From: PNAI01 sp035574295 | Lineage (GTDB): Bacteria > Pseudomonadota > Alphaproteobacteria > Rhizobiales > Xanthobacteraceae | Length of the DNA: 64,000 bases | NCBI GenBank assembly: GCA_035574295.1 | Contig: DATLYX010000105.1 | Span: 1-64,000, forward strand | Reading direction: 5' to 3' | Part shown: piece after piece, positions 29,070-39,627 of the stretch | Position numbering within the stretch: position 1 is the stretch's first letter | How the letters are laid out: each line of letters opens with the position of its first letter | Made by a program: the position numbers and the translations under genes | Notes under the pieces: model-generated | Told to the model about the DNA's origin: nothing | Databases searched by the model: none | Seen by the model: the letters and a program-made list of their open reading frames with translations, nothing else

Positions 29070-29773
29070 TGCTGAAGGTGGAAAACCTCGATGTGTTCCA
29101 CGGCGATGCGCAGGCGCTCGACGGGGTTTCGCTCGAGGTTCACGAGGGCGAAATCATCGCCGTGGTCGGTGCCAACGGGGCCGGCAAGACGTCGTTGATC
29201 CGCACCATTGCCGGGATTCACCGGCCGGCGGCGGGGCGGATCGTGTATCGCGAGCAGGACATCGCGGGTTGGCCGAGTTACCGGGTCTGCAATCTCGGCA
29301 TCGGCCAGGTCGCCGAGGGACGACAGATTTTCCCTTCGCTCACGGTGGCGGAAAACCTGGCCATGGGGGCGCTGTTGCCGCGGGCGCGGGCTGAGCGCGC
29401 GCGCAACCTTGAGCGCGTGTTCGCGTTGTTTCCGACGCTGGCGGAGCGACAGCGGCAATATGCGGGCACGCTGTCCGGCGGCGAGCAGCAGATGCTGGCG
29501 ATCGGGCGTTGCCTGATGGGCGCCCCCGAGCTGGTGATGTTCGACGAGCCGTCGCTCGGCCTTGCGCCGGCGGTGGTGCAGACGGTGCTGAAGACCGTGC
29601 GCGACCTCAACCGCGAGGGATTGACCTGCGTGCTGGTGGAGCAGAATGTGGCGGTGTCGCTGAAGCTCGCCAGCCGCGCCTACGTGCTGGAAAACGGCCG
29701 CATCACCCTGTCCGGCACCGGCGAGGCGCTGCTCGCCGACGACCGCGTGCGCAAGGCCTATCTCGGTCTATAA
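29069..29773 (+). CDS. livF: Branched-chain-type ABC transporter ATPase LivF
   Basis: A 234-residue ATPase. Walker A GANGAGKTS, the Q-loop region GIGQVAEGRQIFP, signature LSGGEQQM and Walker B LVMFDEPSLGLAP are all intact. It is the last gene of the importer; the feruloyl-CoA synthetase starts 51 bp later on the same strand, making co-transcription likely. Confidence 0.94.
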   Translation: MLKVENLDVFHGDAQALDGVSLEVHEGEIIAVVGANGAGKTSLIRTIAGIHRPAAGRIVYREQDIAGWPSYRVCNLGIGQVAEGRQIFPSLTVAENLAMGALLPRARAERARNLERVFALFPTLAERQRQYAGTLSGGEQQMLAIGRCLMGAPELVMFDEPSLGLAPAVVQTVLKTVRDLNREGLTCVLVEQNVAVSLKLASRAYVLENGRITLSGTGEALLADDRVRKAYLGL

Positions 29774-29824
29774 GAGGCGGCGACAGGCGGCAGCACATTC
29801 CATCCGGGACGGAAATCGGGGAAA

Positions 29825-31732
29825 ATGCCGGCGGAACCGCGGTTGTCTTCCTTGGCTCACGCTTCTGCGACATTGCGCGACCCGAACATTCCGCAACGGC
29901 CGGTTCGGCTCGGCCCGCGCGATGTGGTCATGCGCCGCGGCCAGGACGGCGCCATCTATCTGCGCTCGCCGCACGCGCTCGGACCCTATCCGGCGAAACT
30001 GACCGAACGTCTGGTGCACTGGGCGCAGGCGGCGCCGGAGCGAATTTTTCTCGCGCAGCGCGATGCGGCGGGCGCGTGGCGAACGTTCAGCTACAGTGAG
30101 GCGCTGGCGCAGGTGCGGCGGATCGGCCAGGCGCTGCTTAAGCGCAATCTTTCCTCCGAACGCCCGATCGTCATCCTCTCGGAGAACGACATCGCGCATG
30201 CTTTGCTCGGGCTTGCCGCCAACTACGTGGGCATTCCCTATGCGCCGATCTCCCCCGCCTATTCGCTCGTCTCCACGGATCTGGCGCGGCTCAGACATAT
30301 TCTGACGTTGCTCACCCCGGGCCTCGTGTTCGCCGCGGACGGCGCGAAGTACCGGCGCGCCATCGAAGCCGTCGTGCCGTTGTCGGTCGAGCTGGCCGTG
30401 GTGGGAAATCCTCCGAATCGACCGGCGACGTTGTTCTCGGAGTTGTGTATGGAGGCGCCAAGTGCGGCCGTGGAGGCCGCGCATGCGCAGGTCGGACCCG
30501 AAACCGTCGCCAAATTTCTGTTCACCTCCGGATCGACGGGGCATCCGAAGGCCGTCATCAACACGCAACGCATGTGGTGCGCGAACCAGGAGATGATCCG
30601 CTCCGTGCTCTGTTACTTCGAAGACGAGCCGCCGGTGCTGGTCGACTGGGCGCCGTGGCATCACACCGCGGGCGGCAACCACGACGTCGGCCTCGTGCTC
30701 TATAACGGCGGCACGCTCTACATCGACGAGGGGAAGCCGGCGCCAGGCGCGATCGAGACCACGGTGCGGAATTTGCGCGAGGTGGCGCCGACCTGGTACT
30801 TCACGGTGCCGAAAGGCTACGAGGAGCTGTTGCCCTACCTGCGCAACGACGTCGCCCTGTGCAAAAATTTCTTCAGCCGCCTGAAAGTGCTGTGGTTTGC
30901 AGGCGCCGGAATCGCCCAGCACGTGTTCGATGAAATCAAGCAGCTGGCGATCAAAACCTGCGGCGAGCGCATCCTGTTTCTCACCGGATTCGGCGCCACG
31001 GAGACGGCGCCCTGCGCTCTGGCGCGCACCTGGGAGGCGGAACTCGCCGCCAACATGGGCCTGCCGGTGCCGGGGCTGGAACTGAAGCTCGTGCCGGTCG
31101 AAGGCAAGCTCGAGGCGCGGGTCAAAGGGCCGAATGTCACGCCCGGCTATTGGCGGCAACCGGAGCTGAACCCCGCCGCGTTCGACGAGGAAGGGTTTTA
31201 TCGCCTCGGCGATGCGTTCAAGTTCGCCGATCCCGACGACCCGGCGCAGGGCCTTCTGTTCGACGGGCGAACCGCGGAGGATTTCAAGCTTTCTTCCGGA
31301 ACCTGGGTCAGCACGGGTCCGCTCCGGCTGCAAGTCATCCGGGCGCTCGCGCCGCTCGCGCAGGACGTGGTGATTTCCGGACCCGATCGCGACGCGATCG
31401 GTATTTTGGTTTTTCCCAATCTCGATGCCTGCCGGCGCTTTGCCACAAATCTACGCACCGACGCTCCGGCTGACACGATACTGAACAACAGCGGCGTGCG
31501 CGAGGCGATCCGCGAACGGCTGGTGGCGCTCGCCAAGCTGAGCACCGGCGGATCCAACCGCGTGTGCCGCGCCATGCTGCTGATCGAGCCGCCGTCGCTC
31601 GACGCGGGCGAGATCACCGACAAGGGTTCGATCAACCAACGGATGGTGCTGCGCCAGCGGGCTGCCCTGGTGGAACGGCTGCATGCCACGCCACCCTCGC
31701 CCGAAGTCATCGCGATTGACGACGCCCGGTAA
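29825..31732 (+). CDS. Feruloyl-CoA synthetase (hydroxycinnamate-CoA ligase)
   Basis: A 635-residue acyl-adenylate-forming enzyme of the feruloyl-CoA synthase (Fcs/CouB) type, activating ferulate, p-coumarate or related acids with ATP and CoA. The P-loop motif FTSGSTGHPKAVI, DWAPWHHTAGGNHD, FGATETAPC and LGDAFKFADPDDP match the Fcs subfamily, which is longer than ordinary ligases. The position directly after the ABC importer implies uptake followed by activation. The nearby hydratase/dehydrogenase would then shorten the side chain. Substrate is inferred from the family and is not proven. Confidence 0.88.
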   Translation: MPAEPRLSSLAHASATLRDPNIPQRPVRLGPRDVVMRRGQDGAIYLRSPHALGPYPAKLTERLVHWAQAAPERIFLAQRDAAGAWRTFSYSEALAQVRRIGQALLKRNLSSERPIVILSENDIAHALLGLAANYVGIPYAPISPAYSLVSTDLARLRHILTLLTPGLVFAADGAKYRRAIEAVVPLSVELAVVGNPPNRPATLFSELCMEAPSAAVEAAHAQVGPETVAKFLFTSGSTGHPKAVINTQRMWCANQEMIRSVLCYFEDEPPVLVDWAPWHHTAGGNHDVGLVLYNGGTLYIDEGKPAPGAIETTVRNLREVAPTWYFTVPKGYEELLPYLRNDVALCKNFFSRLKVLWFAGAGIAQHVFDEIKQLAIKTCGERILFLTGFGATETAPCALARTWEAELAANMGLPVPGLELKLVPVEGKLEARVKGPNVTPGYWRQPELNPAAFDEEGFYRLGDAFKFADPDDPAQGLLFDGRTAEDFKLSSGTWVSTGPLRLQVIRALAPLAQDVVISGPDRDAIGILVFPNLDACRRFATNLRTDAPADTILNNSGVREAIRERLVALAKLSTGGSNRVCRAMLLIEPPSLDAGEITDKGSINQRMVLRQRAALVERLHATPPSPEVIAIDDAR

Positions 31733-31746
31733 GGCACGAGGTCACG

Positions 31747-32976
31747 ATGACACCCAGTGGCGAAGCTGTTTCGCTGGTGCGGCATCGGCCGTTCGTGTTG
31801 TTCTGGCTGGCGCGCACCGCAACCACCGTGGCACTGCAGATGCAGGCGGTGGCGGTGAGCTGGCAAATGTACGAGCTGACCCGCGATCCACTCGACCTCG
31901 GCCTGGTCGGGCTCACGCAGTTCGTGCCGGTGGCGCTGTTCGTGTTGGTGGCTGGCCACGCAGCGGACCGCTATGACCGGCGGGCGATCGTAAGGAGCTG
32001 CCAGTTTCTCGCCGGCCTGGCCGTGGCCATGCTGGCAGCGGGAACCGCCTACGACTGGCTGTCGCGCAACGCGATCCTGGCGATCGTATTCATGATCGGC
32101 GCCGCGCGCGCGTTCGAGGCGACAACGCTGCAGACGCTGCTGCCGGCCATCGTCCCGCCGCCGATGCTTCCGCGCGCGATGGCCGCGTCCTCGTCAGCGA
32201 CCCAGCTCGCGGTGATCGCCGGACCCGCGGTCGGCGGGCTGGGGTACGCTTTCAGCCCGGTGCTGGTCTATGCGCTGTGCTGCCTGCTGTTCATCTCCGC
32301 CGGCGTTCTGGTCAGCCTGATACGGGTTGAGCGCACGGTGCCGACGCGCGAGCCGGTGAGCTTTACCGTGTTGTTTGCAGGCTTCGACTACATTCGCCGC
32401 AACAAGATCGTGCTCGGCGCGCTGTCGCTCGACCTGTTCGCGGTGATCCTGGGCGGCGCCACGGCGCTCATGCCGGTGTTTGCCTACGACGTGTTCAACA
32501 GCGGGCCGGAGGGACTCGGGTTGATGCGGGCAGCACCGGGCGCGGGCGCGCTGTTCATGGCCATCATCCTGACGCGGTGGCCGCCGGGGCGCCGGATCGG
32601 CCGCGTTACCTTCGGCGCGGTTGCGGTGTTCGGCATCGCCACCATTGTTTTTGCCGTTTCGCGCTCGTTCGTGCTGTCGATTGCGGCGCTCGTGGTGCTC
32701 GGCGCGGCCGACATGATCAGCGTGGTGATCCGGCAGACGCTGGTGCAGCTCGAAACTCCCGATGCCATGCGCGGCCGGGTGAGCGCGGTGAATTCGCTGT
32801 TCGTGCAGGCCTCAAATCAGCTTGGCGAATTCCGCGCCGGCCTGTTGGCCTCGCTCATCGGCAGCATTCCCACGGTGTTGGTCGGCGGACTCGGAACGCT
32901 GATCGTCGTGGTCGTCGGCCGGAAACTATTTTCCGAGCTCTATCGCGTCGACACTTTCGGCGCGGGCCGCTCGTGA
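31747..32976 (+). CDS. MFS transporter (EntS/YfiS-like)
   Basis: A 409-residue major facilitator with about twelve hydrophobic segments. The N-terminal SLVRHRPFVLFWLARTATTVALQMQAVAVSWQ stretch and the loop GHAADRYDRRAIV (an MFS motif A version) point to the MFS_3/EntS group, mostly exporters. It starts 14 bp after the feruloyl-CoA synthetase stop. Its 3' end overlaps the convergent amidotransferase gene by 37 bp. Substrate unknown. Confidence 0.85.
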   Translation: MTPSGEAVSLVRHRPFVLFWLARTATTVALQMQAVAVSWQMYELTRDPLDLGLVGLTQFVPVALFVLVAGHAADRYDRRAIVRSCQFLAGLAVAMLAAGTAYDWLSRNAILAIVFMIGAARAFEATTLQTLLPAIVPPPMLPRAMAASSSATQLAVIAGPAVGGLGYAFSPVLVYALCCLLFISAGVLVSLIRVERTVPTREPVSFTVLFAGFDYIRRNKIVLGALSLDLFAVILGGATALMPVFAYDVFNSGPEGLGLMRAAPGAGALFMAIILTRWPPGRRIGRVTFGAVAVFGIATIVFAVSRSFVLSIAALVVLGAADMISVVIRQTLVQLETPDAMRGRVSAVNSLFVQASNQLGEFRAGLLASLIGSIPTVLVGGLGTLIVVVVGRKLFSELYRVDTFGAGRS

Positions 32977-33695
32977 GCGGGCGGTGTGCGCACGGCGCCG
33001 ATCTCGCCGAGCTTCAACCAACGTTCGAGGAAGGTGCCAAGCCAGGCGCGGGCAGCGGGATCGTGCAGCAGCCGTCCCTCGAAATGCGCGGCACGGGGTT
33101 TGGCGCCCGGCAATTTGAGGCGCTCGTGGCCACGCGTGGTCCAGCGGCACATCATGGCGTGGGTAACGTCGACGTGAAATTGCAGCGCGAAGGCGGCGCC
33201 GTTGTAGCGGAACGCCTGCACCGGGAAAATCTCGCCCTCGGCGAGCAACGTCGCGTCGCGTGGCAGATCAAACCCTTCGCGGTGCCACTGATAGACGTGG
33301 TCGGGCCACGGCGCGCACAGCTCCTGCCCGGCGTCGGTGGGCCGGATCGGATAGTAACCGATCTCGGCATGGCCTTGCGGATGCAGATAGACGCGGGCGC
33401 CCAGTTTGTGGGCCAACATCTGGGCGCCGAGACAAATGCCGAGAAAGGGTTTTTGCTCGCGGAGCGGGACTTCGATCCAGTCGATCTCGCGGCGGATGAA
33501 TTCGTCGCGGTCGTTGGCGCTCTGCGGCCCGCCGAAGATGACGGCGCCGGAATGCTCGGCGAGCGTCTCGGGCAGCGGATCGCCGTAGCGCGGCCGGCGA
33601 ATATCCAGCGGATAGCCGAGGCGCTTCAAGTATTGGCCGATGCGGCCGGGCGTGGAATGTTCCTGATGCAGGACAATGAGGACAGGCGGCTTCAT
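32940..33695 (-). CDS. Class I glutamine amidotransferase (GMP-synthase-like)
   Basis: A 251-residue stand-alone GATase domain. The nucleophile elbow GICLGAQ has Cys88, and the oxyanion region is FGGPQSAND. The histidine lies in QFHVDV, where the usual His-x-Glu is His-x-Asp. Stand-alone relatives are annotated as glutamine amidotransferases of unknown substrate, some acting in purine or gamma-glutamyl-polyamine metabolism. It overlaps the MFS gene by 37 bp in a convergent arrangement. Confidence 0.85.
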   Translation of the reverse strand: MKPPVLIVLHQEHSTPGRIGQYLKRLGYPLDIRRPRYGDPLPETLAEHSGAVIFGGPQSANDRDEFIRREIDWIEVPLREQKPFLGICLGAQMLAHKLGARVYLHPQGHAEIGYYPIRPTDAGQELCAPWPDHVYQWHREGFDLPRDATLLAEGEIFPVQAFRYNGAAFALQFHVDVTHAMMCRWTTRGHERLKLPGAKPRAAHFEGRLLHDPAARAWLGTFLERWLKLGEIGAVRTPPAHERPAPKVSTR

Positions 33696-33782
33696 CGCGG
33701 CGCGGATCGGAATGGCGGCATCAAACTACTATTAATCCCGCCTGCGGTTAACACGCGATTGTCGGCGGCGGTCGCCGCCCCC

Positions 33783-34580
33783 CTATGTGCGCAGCGCGGG
33801 GCTTGGCGTGCGGCGCCGTTGCCGCGCTGCGAGAATCGAGAGGATCACGGGCTTCGGCACGATCCGCGGCAGAAAAGTCACCACCTTGTTGGCCAAGCCG
33901 GGCACGACCAGGCGTCGCCCGCGCATCAGGCCGCGGTAGCCTTCTTCCGCGACGCGGGTTGCCGAGACGGTGAGGAGGCTCGGCGGCTCGCGCTCCAGCG
34001 CCCCGGCGCGTGCGCCGAACTCGGTCTCCACCGGCCCCGGACACAGGCAGGTGACGCGAATCCCGCGCGGCGCAAGCTCACGGTGCAACGCTTCGCTGAA
34101 CGACAGGACATAGGCCTTGGTGGCGTAATAGACCGCCATCCCCGGGGCCGGGAAAAACCCGGCAACCGATCCGACATTGAGCAACCCGCCGCGCGTGTGG
34201 GCGAGACTGTCGATGAAGGCCAGCGAGAGGTCGGTCAGCACGCGGACGTTGAGATCGATCATGGCAAGCTGCTCGTCGCGATCGAGCGCCGCGGCGGCGC
34301 CGAGCAGACCAAAGCCCGCATTGTTGACCACATACTGCGGAACGAAGGCGCGGGCGGCGAGCCCCTCCTGGATGCGCCCCACCGCGTCGGCGCGCGCCAA
34401 ATCGAGCGGCAACACGAGCGGCGCCGGCCGATCCGCGGGGGCAAGCTCGGCGGCAAGCGCCTTGAGGCGATCGGCCCGGCGCGCGATCAGCACCAGGGCA
34501 TGGCCATTGCGGGCGAAGACGCGCGCAAGCTCGGCGCCGATTCCGGCCGAAGCGCCGGTGATGATGGCGACCGGGGTCAT
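33783..34580 (-). CDS. Short-chain dehydrogenase/reductase
   Basis: A 265-residue classical SDR. The cofactor motif TGASAGIG is at residues 8-15, NNAG appears near residue 90, and the active-site YYATK follows, with the catalytic Tyr about residue 153. The C-terminal basic region is typical of the DltE/YdfG-like group. Its ATG overlaps the MazF-like stop codon by four bases, which is an unusual coupling for unrelated functions. Substrate unknown. Confidence 0.9.
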   Translation of the reverse strand: MTPVAIITGASAGIGAELARVFARNGHALVLIARRADRLKALAAELAPADRPAPLVLPLDLARADAVGRIQEGLAARAFVPQYVVNNAGFGLLGAAAALDRDEQLAMIDLNVRVLTDLSLAFIDSLAHTRGGLLNVGSVAGFFPAPGMAVYYATKAYVLSFSEALHRELAPRGIRVTCLCPGPVETEFGARAGALEREPPSLLTVSATRVAEEGYRGLMRGRRLVVPGLANKVVTFLPRIVPKPVILSILAARQRRRTPSPALRT

Positions 34581-35077
34581 GTGCGGGCAGACTGCAAGCG
34601 CAGCTCCACGGAGAACATGCCGGATTCCGCCGTACTCATCGCGGCACGTGCGCCAGCGCCGATTGCGCCGTCGCCGAAAGCCAAGCTGCAGCTCTCAGAT
34701 AGGATCAGAGTCCGCAGTTTAGCCTTTACATGGTCGATCAAGCCCTCGGGAGCACGAAAGATGAATTCGGCACCGCGCATTTCCCATGACAGGCTCTTGA
34801 CGTGATCAGACAGCACCGCGCCTGCAACCTGATGTCCGTTCGGTAACGTAACCTCGAACGGATAGCCTTTAATTTGACCAGTTATCGGGCAGAGAATGCA
34901 GAGCCGAGCGATCTCGTTGTATTTCTTCGGAGACAATACGAGTGCAGGCCGGGCGCCCGCTTGTTCGCGTCCGGCCTGCGGATCGATGTTGATCTTGATG
35001 ATGTCGCCCGCCTCAGGACAATAGGCGCGTCTAGGCAAACTCGTTGCCGACCGCAGAACCCGTTGAAGTCTCGCCAT
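34577..35077 (-). CDS. mazF: MazF/PemK-type mRNA endoribonuclease toxin
   Basis: Toxin of a type II toxin-antitoxin pair. The core (about residues 20-125) has GDIIKINIDPQAGREQAGARPALVLSP and CPITGQIKGYPFEV, the standard MazF fold. The family is normally about 110 residues; here about 40 extra residues follow the last conserved helix (KAKLRTLIL), ending inside the start codon of the SDR gene. The ATG at 35077 overlaps mazE by 47 bp. A TTG at 35038, closer to the mazE stop, would give a more typical N-terminus, so the start is uncertain. Confidence 0.85.
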   Translation of the reverse strand: MARLQRVLRSATSLPRRAYCPEAGDIIKINIDPQAGREQAGARPALVLSPKKYNEIARLCILCPITGQIKGYPFEVTLPNGHQVAGAVLSDHVKSLSWEMRGAEFIFRAPEGLIDHVKAKLRTLILSESCSLAFGDGAIGAGARAAMSTAESGMFSVELRLQSART

Positions 35078-35273
35078 GCCGATTCTCGTCGGTCACACCT
35101 GCCAACAATGCGTCGAGGTCATAGACTGGCGCATCGATGGGCGTGACGACCAACTTGCCATCGAGCACCGCGATATTGGCACTCTTGCCCTCCACCACAC
35201 CCAAATCCTTGGCATAGGCGCTGGGAATCCGCAGAGCGATGCTGTTTCCCCACTTCGCAAATTGCACGACCAT
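35031..35273 (-). CDS. mazE: MazE-type antitoxin (AbrB fold)
   Basis: An 80-residue antitoxin. The N-terminal swapped-hairpin DNA-binding domain reads FAKWGNSIALRIP and VVEGKSANIAVLDGKLVVTP. The acidic flexible C-terminus that neutralises MazF follows (YDLDALLAGVTDENRHGE). The ATG at 35273 is chosen because the longer frame to 35492 has no related sequence. Pairs of this kind repress their own promoter, presumably in the 230 bp upstream. Confidence 0.9.
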   Translation of the reverse strand: MVVQFAKWGNSIALRIPSAYAKDLGVVEGKSANIAVLDGKLVVTPIDAPVYDLDALLAGVTDENRHGETSTGSAVGNEFA

Positions 35274-35503
35274 GTGCCACCTTTTGCCTGGTCCCAGGCC
35301 TGATCCGAAATCGTATCTACAATGAATAGACGTCACACCGAGTCCCCCGTCAAGCGCGCGTTCCCTCCAGCAGGGGAGATAGCTCCCGGAACCCACGCCT
35401 GTGGCGGACCCTGGAAACACCGAAATCCGAAACAGCTCCGGATTGCATCGCTGCGCGCTGCACCGCATTCCGTGCCACGCCAACCTGATCACGCTCTATA
35501 AAA

Positions 35504-36133
35504 TTAGTTCACGCCCTTGGCCTTGCGCTGCACCTCGGCGAGCAGCTCGAGATTGGCGTTGATGTGGGGATTGTTCGGACTTTTGGCCTTGGCGGCCAAC
35601 AGGGTCTGCCGCGCGCGGCGATAGTCGCCGCGCAGCATGTATGAGAAGCCCTGGTTGTTCAGCACCTCAGGCGTCGGACCGATGAGCCGGATGACCTGCC
35701 GATAGGCGCGGTCGGCCAAATCGAAGCGGCGCAGCCGGTCATAGGCGGCGGCAAGCCCAAGCCAGGCCTCGGCATCGCGCGGCTGCAATTCGACGGCCTT
35801 GCGGAAATGCTTTTCGGCAAGGCCGTAACCGCCGCGCCGAAAGTGCTTCTTGGCAAGACTGAGGTCGTCGTTGGGATCGTTGCCGAGCACCTCGGGGGTC
35901 GCCTTGGGCGAGGCGTCGCCCGCAGGCGCTGCGCCGCCGACCTCGGGCGCGGGCACGGTCGCCGTGATCTCGGGCGCGGGCAGGGTCTCGGCCACCACGG
36001 GCGCGGTGTCGCTCGGCTGCGACTCTGTGGCGGCGGTGAGCGGTCCGGACATATTGGAGGCGGTGACGCAGCCCGCAAGCCACGCCGCGCAAGCGGCCGC
36101 GATGAGCACAGGTCGTGGCATTGGTACGCGCAT
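35504..36133 (-). CDS. TPR lipoprotein of the tad locus (TadD-like)
   Basis: A 209-residue lipoprotein with signal peptide and lipobox LAGC (Cys about residue 22). A Pro/Ala/Glu-rich linker precedes TPR helices in the C-terminal half (LSLAKKHFRRGGYGLAEKHFRKAVELQP, then AEAWLGLAAAYDRL). TadD proteins are TPR lipoproteins required for pilus assembly, which may help secretin or platform assembly. It follows tadC by 116 bp, on the same strand and last in the cluster. Confidence 0.82.
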   Translation of the reverse strand: MRVPMPRPVLIAAACAAWLAGCVTASNMSGPLTAATESQPSDTAPVVAETLPAPEITATVPAPEVGGAAPAGDASPKATPEVLGNDPNDDLSLAKKHFRRGGYGLAEKHFRKAVELQPRDAEAWLGLAAAYDRLRRFDLADRAYRQVIRLIGPTPEVLNNQGFSYMLRGDYRRARQTLLAAKAKSPNNPHINANLELLAEVQRKAKGVN

Positions 36134-36249
36134 GCACGCTCCCCGGGGAATATCGCAAGCTAGGGGAGGATGGTTAAGATTTTGCTGGCGGCGGGGGCCG
36201 AGCGTCTCAAAAGCGCTGTTTTAGCGAGAGAATCGCTTGGCTGCGTGGT

Positions 36250-37206
36250 TCAGTAATTGCCGAGGTAGAGGCGCACGAAAACCGGCAGCATGATCACCAC
36301 GAACAAGACCGGAAAGATGCACAGCATCATCGGCAGCGACAGCTTCGCCGGCAGGCTGTAGGCCTTCTCCTCGGCGCGCGAGAGGCGCTTGTGGCGCATG
36401 TCGTCGCTGTACACGCGCAACGCGTCGGTGATGCTTGAGCCGAGCTCGGTGGATTGCTGGATCAGGGTGGCAAACGAACGCGCCTCTTCCAGCCCGAGGC
36501 GCTCGGCAAAATGCTCAAGCGCATCGCTCATGGTGCGGCCGGCGCGGATCTCCAGATTGGTCATGTGGATGTTGGCGGTGAGCGTCGGATAGCTGTCGGT
36601 CAGCTCGCGACCCACGCGGTCGAGCGCCGCCTCCATGCTGAGGCCGGCGTCGGCGCACACCACCAGCAAATCCATGAAATCGGGGAAGCCGGCCTGATAT
36701 TCATTACGGCGCACCTTGATCAGATGATCGACGTAGAGGCTCGGCGCGATGTAGCCGACGATCCCCCCGACCACGACCAAAAACCACTTCGCCGATTCGT
36801 TCTCAAACGCGGGAGCAAACAGGAACACGCCGCCGGCCAGCCCGATCGCCAGCGTGACGCGCGCCACGAAAAAATACCCCACCGCACGCGGATCGAAGAT
36901 TCCCGCCCTGATCAGGCGGCCGCGCAGGACCTTGGTATCCTCTTCGTTGCTCGAGGCGTAATGCTTGGTGGCGTATTCGATGAGCTTCTGCGCGACCTTG
37001 AAACTGGAATGACGCAACGAAGCCTGCCGCGAGGCGGCATCGGCGGAGGTTGCAAGGCTCGCTGCGCGGCGCTTGATCGAACCGCGGATCTGCAGGGCGG
37101 CCATGATGCAGAACGCCAGCGTCGCCGCTGCCAGGAACACGAGCACGGCAAGCAGCAGGCTGTCGCCGTCGCCGAAAGTGTCCAGGAGGAAGCCGCCGAA
37201 ATCCAT
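36250..37206 (-). CDS. tadC: Tad pilus platform protein TadC
   Basis: A 318-residue inner-membrane protein of the type II secretion F family. It has an N-terminal transmembrane segment, a central GspF domain with LPDFMDLLVVCADAGLSMEAAL-like sequence (here FPDFMDLLVVCADAGLS), and two C-terminal membrane helices. With TadB it forms the platform on which the CpaF ATPase drives pilin assembly. It starts 1 bp after the tadB stop. Confidence 0.92.
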   Translation of the reverse strand: MDFGGFLLDTFGDGDSLLLAVLVFLAAATLAFCIMAALQIRGSIKRRAASLATSADAASRQASLRHSSFKVAQKLIEYATKHYASSNEEDTKVLRGRLIRAGIFDPRAVGYFFVARVTLAIGLAGGVFLFAPAFENESAKWFLVVVGGIVGYIAPSLYVDHLIKVRRNEYQAGFPDFMDLLVVCADAGLSMEAALDRVGRELTDSYPTLTANIHMTNLEIRAGRTMSDALEHFAERLGLEEARSFATLIQQSTELGSSITDALRVYSDDMRHKRLSRAEEKAYSLPAKLSLPMMLCIFPVLFVVIMLPVFVRLYLGNY

Positions 37207-37207
37207 G

Positions 37208-38176
37208 TCAGATCCGGAAATTGACCATCTGGTACATGATGAAGTTGCCGAGCGCCATCCATGCGCCGGCGCAGGCGAGGATGATCTTGGTGATGTCCTC
37301 GTTCCAGACGCTGCCGTAGAAATTCGGCGCGATGAGCTGCACGATCAAAAACATGATGATCGGCAGCGAGGACAAAATCAGCGCGGAGATGCGGCCTTCG
37401 GCGGCGAGCGCGCGAATCTTGCGGCGCATCTTGAAACGCTGGCGGATGACGGAGGACAAATTCTCCAGGATCTCGCCGAGGTTGCCGCCGGTGGTGCCCT
37501 GGATCGCCACCGCGGTCACAAACAAAGGCAGATCGTCCTGGCCGACGCGGAAATAGAGATTGCGCATGGCGGACTCAAGGTCGGCACCATAGGTGATCTC
37601 GTCGGAAACGATGCCGAATTCGCTGCCGATCGGATCGGACAGCTCGCGCGCCACCATGGTGATGGCGATCGGCACCGGATGGCCGGCGCGCAGACTGCGC
37701 ACGATAATGTCGAGCGCATCGGGAAATTGCGCACCAAAAGCCTTCTGACGGCGGTTGCGCAGCAAATGCAGCACGAGCAGCGGCAGAATCAGGCCGCAGA
37801 ACACCGCGGCCAGGAAGGAGTCGAGCAGATTGCCGCGGACGAAGAACGTCCCGCCGAAGGCGAGAACCGCGGCAACTGCCGCAAACAGCGCGACGCGGGA
37901 CAGGCCGATGGATATGCCCGACTGCACGATCAGGCGATTGAGGGCGATGAGCGGCAGCCGGAAATCGCCGCCCGCGGTCAGGCCGCGTTCGCGCCGAAGC
38001 TGGATCAAGAGATTTTCGCGGTTGGGCTCGTCGGCCATCAGGCGCAGGCGCCGATTGACGTTCTTGCGATAGGCGCGGGTGGAAAAGAACAATAAATAGG
38101 CGCCTTCGGCGAACAGCGCGGCCGACACACCGACCAAAAGGTAAACCAGGTAGATGCTGTCGAATGCGAACGACAT
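37208..38176 (-). CDS. tadB: Tad pilus platform protein TadB
   Basis: A 322-residue inner-membrane protein, GspF-related. Recognised from FPDALDIIVRSLRAGHPVPIAI and from the GTTGGNLGEILENLSSVIRQR-type GspF helix, plus hydrophobic ends. It sits between cpaF and tadC with 5 bp and 1 bp gaps, in the invariant tad order. Confidence 0.92.
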   Translation of the reverse strand: MSFAFDSIYLVYLLVGVSAALFAEGAYLLFFSTRAYRKNVNRRLRLMADEPNRENLLIQLRRERGLTAGGDFRLPLIALNRLIVQSGISIGLSRVALFAAVAAVLAFGGTFFVRGNLLDSFLAAVFCGLILPLLVLHLLRNRRQKAFGAQFPDALDIIVRSLRAGHPVPIAITMVARELSDPIGSEFGIVSDEITYGADLESAMRNLYFRVGQDDLPLFVTAVAIQGTTGGNLGEILENLSSVIRQRFKMRRKIRALAAEGRISALILSSLPIIMFLIVQLIAPNFYGSVWNEDITKIILACAGAWMALGNFIMYQMVNFRI

Positions 38177-38181
38177 GGCGG

Positions 38182-39612
<1,431 letters not shown>

Positions 39613-39627
39613 GGGTTACCTGTCAGT

